Assembly (NCBI RefSeq): GCF_014204915.1
Contig: NZ_JACHMH010000001.1
Span: 806,001-870,000 of the forward strand
Reading direction: 5' to 3'
Length of the DNA stretch: 64,000 nt
DNA from: Crossiella cryophila
GTDB taxonomy: Bacteria > Actinomycetota > Actinomycetes > Mycobacteriales > Pseudonocardiaceae
Part shown: positions 44,142-52,668 of the stretch, one piece after another
Numbering within the stretch: position 1 is the stretch's first letter
How the letters are laid out: every line of letters starts with the position of its first letter
The notes under the pieces: generated by a model
Databases searched by the model: none
Told to the model about the DNA's origin: nothing
Seen by the model: only the letters and a program-made list of their open reading frames with translations
Made by a program: the position numbers and the translations under genes

Positions 44142-44858
44142 TCAGCCTCCGGTCTGCTGGGCGATCCAGTCCCGATAGGCGGGCACCGCGGTGTACACCG
44201 AGGGCGCGGTGGCACAGGTGGTGCTCGTGCTGCCCGCGCGGCTCGCCGCGCCGGCGAGCTGCCAGGCCCCGCCGATCGAGCGCAGTTGTGGGCCGCCGGA
44301 GTCGCCGTAGCAGGCACCGGAGTTGCCGCCAGGGTTGTTCGTGCACAACTCTGACCTGTCGATGCCGAGGCAGCGCCGGGCCTCGACCACGCTGGTGTCC
44401 AACTGCTGCAACACCTTCGGCGTGCCACCGCAGCCGGGGCGGGCGCAGGTCTGGCCCCAGCCGAGCAGCCGGGTCGCACTGCCGACCGGGATGTCCGCGG
44501 CGATCGGGATCGGGCGCTGGCCGACCGCGCGGTCGAGCTGGACGACGGCGATGTCGTAGTAGGCGGTCGGGCCCCAGCGCGGGTGCGCGATGATCCGGCG
44601 CACCCCGGTGAGCGTGCCGCCGCTGCCCGCGTCCCGGCTGCCGATCCGCACCTTCACCTGACCCGGCTGCTCGTCCTTGACGCAGTGCGCCGCGGTCACC
44701 AGCCAGTCCGGTTTGATCAGCGAGCCGCCGCAGAAGTGCGCGCCGTAGCTGGTCTGCAGGCTGGCCATGAACGGGTAGTCCTGGTCCGCCGGGGTGCCGC
44801 CGACCAGGAACGGGATGATCGCGGCCGCGCTGAGCAGCTTGGTCAGCACCGCCCTCAC
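44142..44858 (-). CDS. Chymotrypsin-fold (S1) serine protease, no propeptide
   Basis: Exported protease of 238 residues. The triad is His58 (WLVTAAHC), Asp102 (YYDIAVVQL) and Ser187 (CYGDSGGP). Six or more cysteines indicate disulfides. A hydrophobic N-terminal segment (LLSAAAIIPF) runs straight into LVGGTPAD, the equivalent of the IVGG activation terminus, so there is no visible propeptide. The position corresponding to Asp189 of trypsin is Gly181, so Lys/Arg specificity is not assured. GTG at 44858 overlaps the stop of the upstream protease gene (GTGA), making a co-translated protease pair. Confidence 0.88.
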   Translation of the reverse strand: MRAVLTKLLSAAAIIPFLVGGTPADQDYPFMASLQTSYGAHFCGGSLIKPDWLVTAAHCVKDEQPGQVKVRIGSRDAGSGGTLTGVRRIIAHPRWGPTAYYDIAVVQLDRAVGQRPIPIAADIPVGSATRLLGWGQTCARPGCGGTPKVLQQLDTSVVEARRCLGIDRSELCTNNPGGNSGACYGDSGGPQLRSIGGAWQLAGAASRAGSTSTTCATAPSVYTAVPAYRDWIAQQTGG

Positions 44859-45535
44859 ACCCCGGAGACCTGGCGGATCCAGTCCCGCACCGCCGGGACG
44901 CTGCTGTACTGCTGGGTGCTGCGGCCGTCCGCGGTGGAGGCCACACCCACCTGCAGCCCGTTGAACACCTGTGGTCCGCCGGAGTCACCGGACCAGGCGT
45001 TGCCGGTGATCCGGCTGGTGCACAGGGCCTGGCCGCCGTAGTAGTCCCGGCAGATCGAGGTGAGCCGGACGTCGGCGACCTTGAGCTGGGTGGCAGGCGG
45101 CGCGCTCTGGCTGGTCATGCCCCAGCCGTAGATCTGGTTGGTGCTGCCGGTGGTGGGGTTGGCATCGGCGAGTTTGCTGTACTCGCTGGTCTGCACCGGC
45201 GCGGCCAGCCGCAGCAGGGACTGGTCGGCGCGGGCGTGCGAGGTGTAACCGGCCACCGTGGCCAGGGTGCCCTGGGCGCGGTGGACGTTGCCGACCCGCA
45301 CGGTCAGGCCGCTGCCCACACAGTGCTTGGCGGTGAGCACCCAGGTGGGCGCGATGATCGTGCCGGAGCAGGTGAAGGAACCGTTGCGGTACACCGCGGC
45401 CGCCCACGGCGCCGAGGTGACGAACTTGCCGCCGATGATGAACGGGTCCACCGCGGCCCCGGCCGGGGAGGCCAGCGGCACCAGCGCGGTGGCGGCCAAG
45501 GCAAGGGTGATCGGGAGCAGGCGGAGCAGGCGCAT
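44855..45535 (-). CDS. Chymotrypsin-fold (S1) serine protease with signal peptide and short propeptide
   Basis: Exported protease of 226 residues. The signal peptide (LLRLLPITLALAATALVPLASPAGA) is followed by a propeptide of about five residues (AVDPF) before IIGGKFV. The triad is His71 (VLTAKHC), Asp104 (ARADQSLLRL) and Ser185 (WSGDSGGP). Asn179 occupies the position of trypsin Asp189, which argues against classical tryptic specificity. It is co-translated with the second protease gene downstream. The two differ enough to suggest division of labour or one activating the other. Confidence 0.88.
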   Translation of the reverse strand: MRLLRLLPITLALAATALVPLASPAGAAVDPFIIGGKFVTSAPWAAAVYRNGSFTCSGTIIAPTWVLTAKHCVGSGLTVRVGNVHRAQGTLATVAGYTSHARADQSLLRLAAPVQTSEYSKLADANPTTGSTNQIYGWGMTSQSAPPATQLKVADVRLTSICRDYYGGQALCTSRITGNAWSGDSGGPQVFNGLQVGVASTADGRSTQQYSSVPAVRDWIRQVSGV

Positions 45536-45609
45536 GGGTACTCCTAGGCGTCGCAGGGGACCCTGACGCTAGGAACCCGTTGCCTGGGCACGAAACGGGG
45601 AAATCCCGG

Positions 45610-48270
45610 TCACCGGCCCAGCTCGGCTGCGGGGTCCGGAAGGCGGAGCGCCAGTTCGGTACGGGAGCGGACGGCGAGTTTGCGGTAGATCCTGGTCAGC
45701 GCGCCCTCCACGGTCTTGCCGCTGACGTTGAGCCGGGCGGCCACCTCCCGGTTGGTGGCCCCACCCGCGACCAGCCGGGCGATCCGGTGCTCCAGCCCGG
45801 TCAGCGCGCCGCAGGCCGCCTGCTCCTGGTCCTCGCCGAGCACCGCCAGCGCCCTGGCCGCCCACGGCGTCGCGCCCGCGCCGAGGAAGGTGCGGTGCGC
45901 CAGCCGCAGGGTCTCCCGCGCGGCCGCCCGGCGACGTCGGCGGCGGGCCGCGATGCCCAGCCACAGCAGGCTGCGCCCGTACTGCACCGGCTGGCCGAGC
46001 GCGGCCTGTTCGGCGCAGGCGGATTCCAGGGCCCGCACCGCCTGTTCGGTCTGCTGGGCCAGCAGCAACCGGATGCCGTCGGCCCGTGCCAGGGTCGCCA
46101 GCACCCCCCGGCGGCCCAGTCGTTGCGCTTGTTCGGCGGCGGCCGCGAGCACCTCGGTGGCCTCGGCCTGCGCGCCGGTGACCACCAGCGCCTCGGCCAG
46201 ATCGGCCCGCAGCCCGAACACCGCCGGATCGGCCACGGCCAGTTCGGTCTCCAATCCACCCGCGCGCCGCAACGGTTCCAGCGCCGCGGCCGGGTCACCG
46301 GCGGCCAGTCCGGCCAGGCCGAGCGCGTGCAGGTTGCGCAGCACGAACGCCTGGTCGCCGTCGGCCTCGGCGGTGGCCAGGCCGGCCGCGGCCAGCCCGG
46401 CGGCGCGGGCCGGATCACCGCCGACCGCCTCGGCCAGCGCGGCGGCGTAGCGGGCCGGGCCGAGGTCGGTGCCGGTGGATTCGGCCTGGCGCAAGGCTTC
46501 CACGGCCCGCTGCCGGGCCTGCCCGCACCGGCCGGCGGCCAGCAGCACCTCGGTGGCGCTCCAGCCCATCGCGACCAGCTCACCCAGTTCGCCGCGTTCC
46601 TCGGCCAGCTCGAACAGGTTCGCCAGCTCGGTTCGCGCCGCGGGCAGCCGGTCGGCGAACAGGTGCAGCCGGGCCGCGGTCCAGCCCACCCCGCCGTGCA
46701 GGGCCACCGGTTCGGTCACCGGCACCGCGACCGCGGCGGCCAGGGTGTCCTCGGCGGCGGGATCCCCCAGCACCACCTGGCACAGCGCCAGCGAACACCG
46801 GGCGTTGACCTCGGTGTGCTGGTCACCGGCGGTGTGCGCCAGTTGCGCGGCCCTGGCCAGTCCGGCCGCGGCCGCGGTGAAATCGCCGCCGATGGCCGCG
46901 TGCACGGCGTGCCGCAGCCGGACCGGGGCCTCCAGCGCGGGTTCGCCACTGGCTTCGGCCAGCGCCCGGCGGAAGATCCGTTCGGCGGTGGCCCTGGTGT
47001 GCCGGGCCGCGTCCACCAGCGCCAGGCAGGCGGTGACCCGCTGTTTCCGGGTGCTGTGCGGGCAGGTCAGCACCGCGGCGGCCAGGGTTCGGGCCAACTC
47101 GTGCGCGCCGGCGGTGACCGCGTCGGTGGCCGCGGCCAGCCGCCGGGCCACCGCGGCCCTTGGCTGACCCACCGGCGTCCGGTCGGCGGCCAGCGCACCC
47201 AGTTCGGCCGCGGCGGCGGGCAGTCCGCGCTGCCGGGCCGATCCGGCGGCCGCGGCCAGGGTGCGGGCCAGGTCCTCGGCGGGGGTGGGCCGGGCCCTGG
47301 CCAGCTGCCGGGCCTGCTCCACCGGGTCCGAGCTGACCGCGGCCAGCTCCTCGTGCGCCTGCCGCAGCTGCGCCGGATCCGCCTCCGCCACAACCAGATC
47401 GGCCAGCAGCGGCAGCCGGAAGGACAGCGCGCCGTCCACTTCCCGCGCCAGCACGCCGGTGCGCAGCGCGGTGTCCACAGTCGACTCCGGCTCGGTCTGC
47501 CCGCAGGCGTGCAGCAGGCTCACCGTTATCCGCCCGGCCAGCGCGATCCGCAGCAGCACCGCCCGGTCGAGCCGGTCGAGTCGTTGGCGGAGCAGGGTTT
47601 TCGCCACCTCGGTCAGCCCGCCGCCTGACTGGCTCAGCTCCAGGACGAGCCGGGGGTGGCCATCGGCGGCCTGGTGCAGGGCGACCGGATCTCCTTGTCC
47701 ACGCAACAGATCCGTGGTCTCGGCCAGGGTCAGCGGCGGCAGTTCCAGCACGGTGGCCGGGCTCAGCCAGGTGGCCAGCGGAGCGTCCCCCGGCGCGACC
47801 AGCTCGGCCGCGGCGACCCGGGCCGCCTGGCCGGTCCGGCGGGCGGCGAAGGCGAGCAGGTCCACGCTGTCCGAATCCGCCCACTGCACGTCGTCGAGCA
47901 CCAGCAGCACCGGCTCGTCCGCGCCGAGGACCCGCAACAGGGCGAGGAATCCCAGCCGCAGCGCGAGCCGGTCCAGCGTGCCGGGGTGGTCCCGGCGCAC
48001 CGCCTGGCGCAGGGCGGACCGCTGGGGTTCGGCCAGCAGCTGCCATGGCTGCGGCGGCAACTCGTCGAGCAGGTCGGCCAGGGTGGTCCAGGGCACCGCG
48101 GCATCGGCCGGTCCGGGCGCGGCACGCAGGATCCGGCCCCGCTGGGCCGTTCGGGTAGCCAGCTCGGCCAGCATGGTGGTCCGGCCGTAGCCCGCCGGGC
48201 CGTGCAACAGCACCGGCCCGGCGGTCAGCCCGGCCACCGCGCACCGCAGGATCTCCGCTCTCCCCGGCAC
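45610..48270 (-). CDS. LAL-type (large ATP-binding LuxR family) regulator
   Basis: Transcription regulator of 886 residues. The N-terminal AAA/NACHT-like ATPase has a P-loop GPAGYGRTT (residues 24-32) in which Arg30 replaces the usual Lys, and a Walker B LLVLDD (122-127) followed by VQWADSDSVDLL. A long alpha-helical TPR-like middle follows. The C-terminal LuxR helix-turn-helix reads EHRIARLVAGGATNREVAARLNVSGKTVEGALTRIYRKL. GTG at 48270 has AAGGAG upstream. Relatives control sugar use or secondary metabolism. It is divergent from the LysR gene and follows the protease pair on the same strand. Targets unknown. Confidence 0.9.
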   Translation of the reverse strand: MPGRAEILRCAVAGLTAGPVLLHGPAGYGRTTMLAELATRTAQRGRILRAAPGPADAAVPWTTLADLLDELPPQPWQLLAEPQRSALRQAVRRDHPGTLDRLALRLGFLALLRVLGADEPVLLVLDDVQWADSDSVDLLAFAARRTGQAARVAAAELVAPGDAPLATWLSPATVLELPPLTLAETTDLLRGQGDPVALHQAADGHPRLVLELSQSGGGLTEVAKTLLRQRLDRLDRAVLLRIALAGRITVSLLHACGQTEPESTVDTALRTGVLAREVDGALSFRLPLLADLVVAEADPAQLRQAHEELAAVSSDPVEQARQLARARPTPAEDLARTLAAAAGSARQRGLPAAAAELGALAADRTPVGQPRAAVARRLAAATDAVTAGAHELARTLAAAVLTCPHSTRKQRVTACLALVDAARHTRATAERIFRRALAEASGEPALEAPVRLRHAVHAAIGGDFTAAAAGLARAAQLAHTAGDQHTEVNARCSLALCQVVLGDPAAEDTLAAAVAVPVTEPVALHGGVGWTAARLHLFADRLPAARTELANLFELAEERGELGELVAMGWSATEVLLAAGRCGQARQRAVEALRQAESTGTDLGPARYAAALAEAVGGDPARAAGLAAAGLATAEADGDQAFVLRNLHALGLAGLAAGDPAAALEPLRRAGGLETELAVADPAVFGLRADLAEALVVTGAQAEATEVLAAAAEQAQRLGRRGVLATLARADGIRLLLAQQTEQAVRALESACAEQAALGQPVQYGRSLLWLGIAARRRRRRAAARETLRLAHRTFLGAGATPWAARALAVLGEDQEQAACGALTGLEHRIARLVAGGATNREVAARLNVSGKTVEGALTRIYRKLAVRSRTELALRLPDPAAELGR

Positions 48271-48467
48271 GACCAGCTCCTTCGCCGCTCATATGTCCAC
48301 AATGGACAGTCATCGGCCGATCGAGCGATCGACCGGCCGAGTTGCCGACGCAAGAATCGTTGCGCCCATTGGGTATTCGCGACTCCGCCAAGTGAGGGAA
48401 GAACCTGGTAACGATCGCCGAACGGGCTAGTCACAACCGATCGGAGCCGCTCTAATGGCGCGGAGTT
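48271..48467. promoter_or_regulatory. Divergent promoter region between LAL and LysR genes
   Basis: A 197-bp intergenic stretch that must hold both promoters. It contains the 15-bp inverted repeat TGTCCACAATGGACA (48294-48308), 24 bp before the LAL start. A second one, CGGCCGATCGAGCGATCG, lies near 48315 and continues to CGACCGGCCG. The first belongs to the 13-bp motif family that recurs through the window. Confidence 0.5.
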
Positions 48468-49355
48468 ATGGACGTGCATATGCGGGACCTTCGATACTTC
48501 GTCGCGGTGGCCGAGGAACTGAGCTTCAGCGCGGCCGCCGAGCGGCTGCACGTTTCCCAGCCCGCGCTGAGCAAACAGATCCGGCTGCTGGAACGCAGTC
48601 TGCGCTCGGCGTTGCTGCGCCGGGACCGGCGCAGCGTGGCGCTCACCGCGGCCGGGGTCGCCCTGCTGCCCAGGGCCCAGCGATTACTCGCCGACTGGGG
48701 TGACGCGCTCGGCGAGGTCGGCCGGGCCGCCGCCGGGGAGCGGATGGTGCTGCAGATCGGCGTGCACAGCAACCTGGCTCCCGGCCTGTTCGAGCGGATC
48801 TCGGCCCGCTTCGCCGAACTGCTGCCGGGCTGGCGGATCGGCGTGCACCGCAGTGACTGGGACGATTCCTCGGCCGGGCTGCGGGACGGCCAGGTCGACC
48901 TGGCGCTGGTCTGGCTGCCAGTGGCCGACCAGGACCGCTACGCCTACCGGGTGCTGCTGGCCGAACCGCGCTGGGTGGCGCTACCGGCCGATCACCCGCT
49001 GACCGCGGAGACCGAGGTCGCCTTCACCGACCTGCTCACCGAACCGTTCGTGGCCCTGCCCGAGGCAGCCGGCCCGCAACGTGAGTTCTGGCTGGCCGCC
49101 GACGCCCGCCGGGACAACCCGGCCACGGTGGCCGCGGTGGCCAACAACCTGGCCGAGGTCTTCGCCGCGGTGGCCGCGGGCACCGGCATCGCACTGGTGG
49201 CCAGCAGCACCAGCGAGTCCAGCACCGGTGGGGACGTGGTGTTCCGCCCGGTGCCCGGCATCCGGCCGGGCAGGCTGGCCGCGCTGTGGCGGCTGGGCGA
49301 GCAGCGCGGCGCGGTGAACGCCTTCGTGCGCGCCTGCCGGGAGGCCACCGAGTAG
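48468..49355 (+). CDS. LysR family transcriptional regulator
   Basis: Regulator of 295 residues. The winged helix-turn-helix is RDLRYFVAVAEELSFSAAAERLHVSQPALSKQIRLLER. The C-terminal two-lobed effector domain begins with QIGVHSNLAPGLFERISARFAELLPGW and includes DLALVWLPVADQDRYAYRVLL. ATG at 48468 is given; an ATG at 48480 is possible. LysR proteins usually control a divergent neighbour, here the LAL gene. Effector unknown. Confidence 0.9.
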   Translation: MDVHMRDLRYFVAVAEELSFSAAAERLHVSQPALSKQIRLLERSLRSALLRRDRRSVALTAAGVALLPRAQRLLADWGDALGEVGRAAAGERMVLQIGVHSNLAPGLFERISARFAELLPGWRIGVHRSDWDDSSAGLRDGQVDLALVWLPVADQDRYAYRVLLAEPRWVALPADHPLTAETEVAFTDLLTEPFVALPEAAGPQREFWLAADARRDNPATVAAVANNLAEVFAAVAAGTGIALVASSTSESSTGGDVVFRPVPGIRPGRLAALWRLGEQRGAVNAFVRACREATE

Positions 49356-49356
49356 C

Positions 49357-50139
49357 TCAGCCGGTGCGGGCCGCGGAGATCAGCTCCTGCACCCGGTGCG
49401 CGATCCGCTGGTTGTCCGCCGCGCTGATGGACAGCCGCCCGCCCTCGCTGACCAGCAGGTAACGCCCGTCCTCGCTGTCGAACCAGGACACCACGGTGGG
49501 ATCGCGTTCCATGTGCGTGGTGTAGCGCTCGGCCAGGCTGACCGAGAACTGCCCGCCCTGGTGCCGGTGCCTGCTCAGGTAGTCCAGCGTGTACGCCTCG
49601 CTGCGGCTCATCCCGGCGGCGACCAGCTGATCGACGCCGTCCCCGAACGGATCCAGCTTCTCCGGCCCGCTGGCCCGTTGCAGCCCGGCCAGCGGCGCGG
49701 ACACCGGCGCCTGCCGCCCGGACTGCCCCGGCGGCAACGCGCTCACGATCGCCTCGGCCAGCCCGGTGTCCCGCACCTCCCGCAGGTGCACCGACTCGTC
49801 CTCGGTCTGCACCGCCAGCACCGCGCTCTCACCGCGGGACACCGCGACCGCGAGCACCGGGGCGTCGGTGTACTGGATCAGCTCCACCGCCAGCGAATGC
49901 CGGGCGAGCAGCCCGAGCTGGTCCTCCAGCACCGGATCCAGCTCCCAGCGCGGCCCGCGTTCCCTGGCCAGCCGCCGCTGCCGCAGCCCTTCGAGGACCC
50001 GCAGCCGCAGCGCGGACCGCTCCTCCATGGTCACGCCGTGACTGCGCAGCTTGAGCGGGTACGGCGCCCGCTCCAGCCCCAGCTCCTGCCAGGCGAAGTC
50101 CAGCTCCACCGCGGTGAGCGTGGTCAGCACGCCGGTCAC
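49357..50139 (-). CDS. EspG-like ESX secretion-associated protein
   Basis: Cytosolic protein of 260 residues similar to actinomycete EspG-family chaperones, which bind PE-PPE-type substrates of type VII secretion. The N-terminus LTAVELDFAWQELGLERAPYPL is the characteristic EspG opening. SLAVELIQYTDAPVLAVAVSRGESAVLAVQ and the C-terminal GRYLLVSEGGRLSISAADNQRIAHRVQELI follow. GTG at 50139 overlaps the stop of the PPE-like gene (GTGA), consistent with a chaperone made next to its client. It meets the LysR gene tail to tail with one base between the stops. Confidence 0.87.
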   Translation of the reverse strand: MTGVLTTLTAVELDFAWQELGLERAPYPLKLRSHGVTMEERSALRLRVLEGLRQRRLARERGPRWELDPVLEDQLGLLARHSLAVELIQYTDAPVLAVAVSRGESAVLAVQTEDESVHLREVRDTGLAEAIVSALPPGQSGRQAPVSAPLAGLQRASGPEKLDPFGDGVDQLVAAGMSRSEAYTLDYLSRHRHQGGQFSVSLAERYTTHMERDPTVVSWFDSEDGRYLLVSEGGRLSISAADNQRIAHRVQELISAARTG

Positions 50140-51575
50140 TCCCCGATCACCGGAGGAGCCACCCGCTGCCCGTCACCCCACACGTCCTCGGTCTCCTGGA
50201 GGTAGTCGGCCCGCTTGTGCTCCTTGTCCTCTTCCTTGCGCCCGGCGCCCGCACCCATCGGCCCACCGCCCATGCCCCCGGCACCCGGTCCACCCCTGGC
50301 TCCGGCGGCACCGGCCACACCCGGCCCGGCCGGCGGTCCACCGGTCCCGGCACCCGCGGCCCCACCCGGCCCAAAACTGGTCTTGCCGGCCCCGGTCCCG
50401 GTGCCCGGCGTGCCCCCGGCACCCCCGGTGAGCGCGCCAAGGATCCCTCCGGGCGCGATCCCACCTGGCGGTTTGCCACCCGGCCCGGTCCCGGTCGGCA
50501 GGTTCGGCGGCGGCACCGGCACCCGCCCGGACGGCTTGGTCGGATCACCCGGCTTGGGCAGCGGCAACGGCCGGTCCGGCAGCTTGTTCTTGTCGGGCAA
50601 CTTGTTCTTGTCCGGCGGCAGCACCACGGGCGGCGGGAACGGCGGCTTCGGCGGCACCGGCGGCTTGCCCTTGGGCGGCGGCGGTGGCACCGGCGGCGGC
50701 AACGGCCGCACCGGCACCGGAATCGGCGTGATCACCGGCGGCGGCACCGGCGGCACCACCCGCGGCGGCTGGATCACCCGCGGCGGATCCGGCGGCCAGT
50801 TCGGCGGCGGGGTCGGCGGCCATGGCGGCGTCGGCTTGGGCGGCCACGGCTCACCGGGGATCCCACCGAAGGCCGGCGGCGGCGAGAACACCGGCGTGGT
50901 GGCATCCACCTGCCGCGAACTCGCCTCGTTGTTCTGCATCACCCGGATCGCGTTCTGATGCGCGTTGTCCGCCTCCTGGCGCTTGGCCGGGATGTCCTGC
51001 ACCGCGGACTTGACCAGCCCGACCAGCCCACCGGACTTGAACGCGTCCCGCATCATCTGGTTCTCGTCGAACTTGACCGGCTCGGGCATCCGGTTCTTGC
51101 TGTCCTCGGCGATCAGCCCGAGGTCGTTGGTCCGGTTCCCCATGTACTGACTGGTCTGCGCGGCATCGCCACCCCACTTGGCCAGCTTGAGCGTGGCCTC
51201 CCGAGCCGCGTCACCGCCAAGGCCACTCCAGCCGTGCTCGGTGGCCTTGATCAGCTTGTCCATCTCTTCAGAGGACTTCGCCATCTCATTGCCGAGCTTG
51301 GTCCACAACTGACCGACCTCGTAGACCCGGCCCGGGTCGTTGTTGTTGTTGACCTGGTCGTACAAGGCCTGGTGCTCGACCCCGGCCCAGTTCCCCGTCT
51401 GGGTGAGTGCCCGGTCGGTGCCCATCTTCAGACCCTCGCGCAGCTCCCGCTCCTGCGCGGCGACCGCGTCCCGGTCGTCCTCGGTCCCCATCATCATCCG
51501 CCCGAAGGTCTTCTGCTCCTCCGGGTTCACCTTGGACTCGACCTGGCGGTAGTCGCCGTTCTGCGGCTGGGTCAT
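50136..51575 (-). CDS. PPE-like ESX substrate with long proline-rich region
   Basis: A protein of 479 residues. The N-terminal 180 residues are helical and contain KATEHGWSGLGGDAAREATLKLAKWGGDA, a WxG turn as in ESX substrates. A proline-rich region of about 150 residues (WPPKPTPPWPPTPPPNWPP) follows, with the direct repeat KLPDKN. After it comes a Gly/Ala-rich region of about 100 residues. The C-terminal RADYLQETEDVWGDGQRVAPPVIGE resembles the conserved tail of such actinomycete proteins. ATG at 51575. It sits between the DUF3558 lipoprotein and EspG genes and is probably secreted and surface-exposed. Confidence 0.85.
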   Translation of the reverse strand: MTQPQNGDYRQVESKVNPEEQKTFGRMMMGTEDDRDAVAAQERELREGLKMGTDRALTQTGNWAGVEHQALYDQVNNNNDPGRVYEVGQLWTKLGNEMAKSSEEMDKLIKATEHGWSGLGGDAAREATLKLAKWGGDAAQTSQYMGNRTNDLGLIAEDSKNRMPEPVKFDENQMMRDAFKSGGLVGLVKSAVQDIPAKRQEADNAHQNAIRVMQNNEASSRQVDATTPVFSPPPAFGGIPGEPWPPKPTPPWPPTPPPNWPPDPPRVIQPPRVVPPVPPPVITPIPVPVRPLPPPVPPPPPKGKPPVPPKPPFPPPVVLPPDKNKLPDKNKLPDRPLPLPKPGDPTKPSGRVPVPPPNLPTGTGPGGKPPGGIAPGGILGALTGGAGGTPGTGTGAGKTSFGPGGAAGAGTGGPPAGPGVAGAAGARGGPGAGGMGGGPMGAGAGRKEEDKEHKRADYLQETEDVWGDGQRVAPPVIGE

Positions 51576-51587
51576 GGCATCCCCCTG

Positions 51588-52154
51588 CTACTTCTTCGGC
51601 ATTCTCGGCAGCACGAAACCGACCATCTTCTCGGTGATCGAGCACACCGGCCCTGGCGTGTTCGCCTGCCGCAGCGTGGTCTGCACGAACACCACCTCGG
51701 TCTTGTTGACCTCGATGTTCACCGTGCACAGCGTGCCGCCGTTGGCTGGGTAGTAGTTGACCCGCCTGCCGTCCACGGTGAGCTTGCGGATCCCGGTCTC
51801 GTCGGTGTCCGGCGGCGTGCGCAGCTGGTCGAAACCGAACACCGGGTCGATGGTGACGTTGCCGGTCACCGGCTGCGGCACCGAGACATCGCGGAACTGG
51901 CACTGGCGCTTCTTGCCGAAATCCTCCGGCCTGCCAGCGTTGAGGCCGAGCGAGGCGGCCTCGGGGTTGGTCAGCAACTCACAAGGCTTGACCGCGGCCA
52001 GCGAGGCCCCCGGGCCATCACCGGTCGAGCCGCTCGTGCTGGTCCCACTGCTGGTCGCCGGGGTCGGCGTACCCACGACGGGACCACCGGAGCAGCCGCC
52101 GAGCACAAGGGCGGCCAGCAGTACGCCACCAATAGCGATCTTGCTCTGAGTCAC
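51588..52154 (-). CDS. DUF3558 lipoprotein
   Basis: Exported lipoprotein of 188 residues. The lipobox LVLGGC places the lipidated Cys at 21, followed by a Ser/Thr/Gly linker. The DUF3558 domain shows KPCELLTNPEAASLGL, RQCQFRD and LCTVNIEVNKTEVVFVQTTL with conserved cysteines. The family is common in Pseudonocardiales and often sits beside ESX-related genes; its function is unknown. The ATG at 52154 overlaps the stop of the gene before it by four bases. Confidence 0.9.
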   Translation of the reverse strand: MTQSKIAIGGVLLAALVLGGCSGGPVVGTPTPATSSGTSTSGSTGDGPGASLAAVKPCELLTNPEAASLGLNAGRPEDFGKKRQCQFRDVSVPQPVTGNVTIDPVFGFDQLRTPPDTDETGIRKLTVDGRRVNYYPANGGTLCTVNIEVNKTEVVFVQTTLRQANTPGPVCSITEKMVGFVLPRMPKK

Positions 52155-52576
52155 TTCTGCTTCCTGAGGTCAGTGGCGCTGCTGGAGTCCGCGCCCGTCG
52201 TCGCCTTGATCGCCTCGTCGAGCACGACCTGGGCCTTCTGCAGCTCGTCGATGTACAGCTTGATCTGCTCGGAGAAAGAGAACTGCGTGCCGCTGGCCCG
52301 CTTGCTCATCTTGTCCGCCATGAGCTGGCCCACCCAGTGCTCGCCCAGGGGCAACGCCTGCTCGAGCTGGGTCGCGCTCTCCCGCCAGCCGGCAGCGCGG
52401 GCTTCCTGCTCGGTGAGGGCCTTCTTCAGCTGCGCGCCGGCTGCCGGGTCGAGCTTGACCCGGCCCGCGCGGACGTCCTCGCGGAGCTGGTTCATCGCGT
52501 CGACCGACTTGTTCAGGCTGGTCAGGGCGGACATCGCCATGGCTGGGCCTGGTTGGGCGCTCTTCGGGTCGGTCAC
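52151..52576 (-). CDS. Small helical protein of the ESX operon, possible PE-like partner
   Basis: A protein of 141 residues with no signal peptide or membrane segment. It is almost entirely predicted helix: SALTSLNKSVDAMNQLREDVRAG, then DPAAGAQLKKALTEQEARAAGWRESATQLEQALPLG, then SEQIKLYIDELQKAQVVLDEAIKAT. As first gene of the ESX operon, before the DUF3558 lipoprotein, PPE-like and EspG-like genes, it occupies the place where PE-like partners usually lie. I see no PE motif, so this is inference. Hypothetical otherwise. Confidence 0.75.
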   Translation of the reverse strand: MTDPKSAQPGPAMAMSALTSLNKSVDAMNQLREDVRAGRVKLDPAAGAQLKKALTEQEARAAGWRESATQLEQALPLGEHWVGQLMADKMSKRASGTQFSFSEQIKLYIDELQKAQVVLDEAIKATTGADSSSATDLRKQK

Positions 52577-52668
52577 TGTGTTTCCCCTCCGTCACGCAGT
52601 GCGCGTCCGCGGCCACCGTACCAACGACGCAGCACACCCACGGGTGGTTCCGTGTGCGGGGGAAGTGT

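Noticed and set aside
50565-50720. Simple-sequence repeats that could be read as a CRISPR or satellite array
   Set aside because: They are the codons of the proline-rich region and KLPDKN repeat of the PPE-like protein, without regular spacers.
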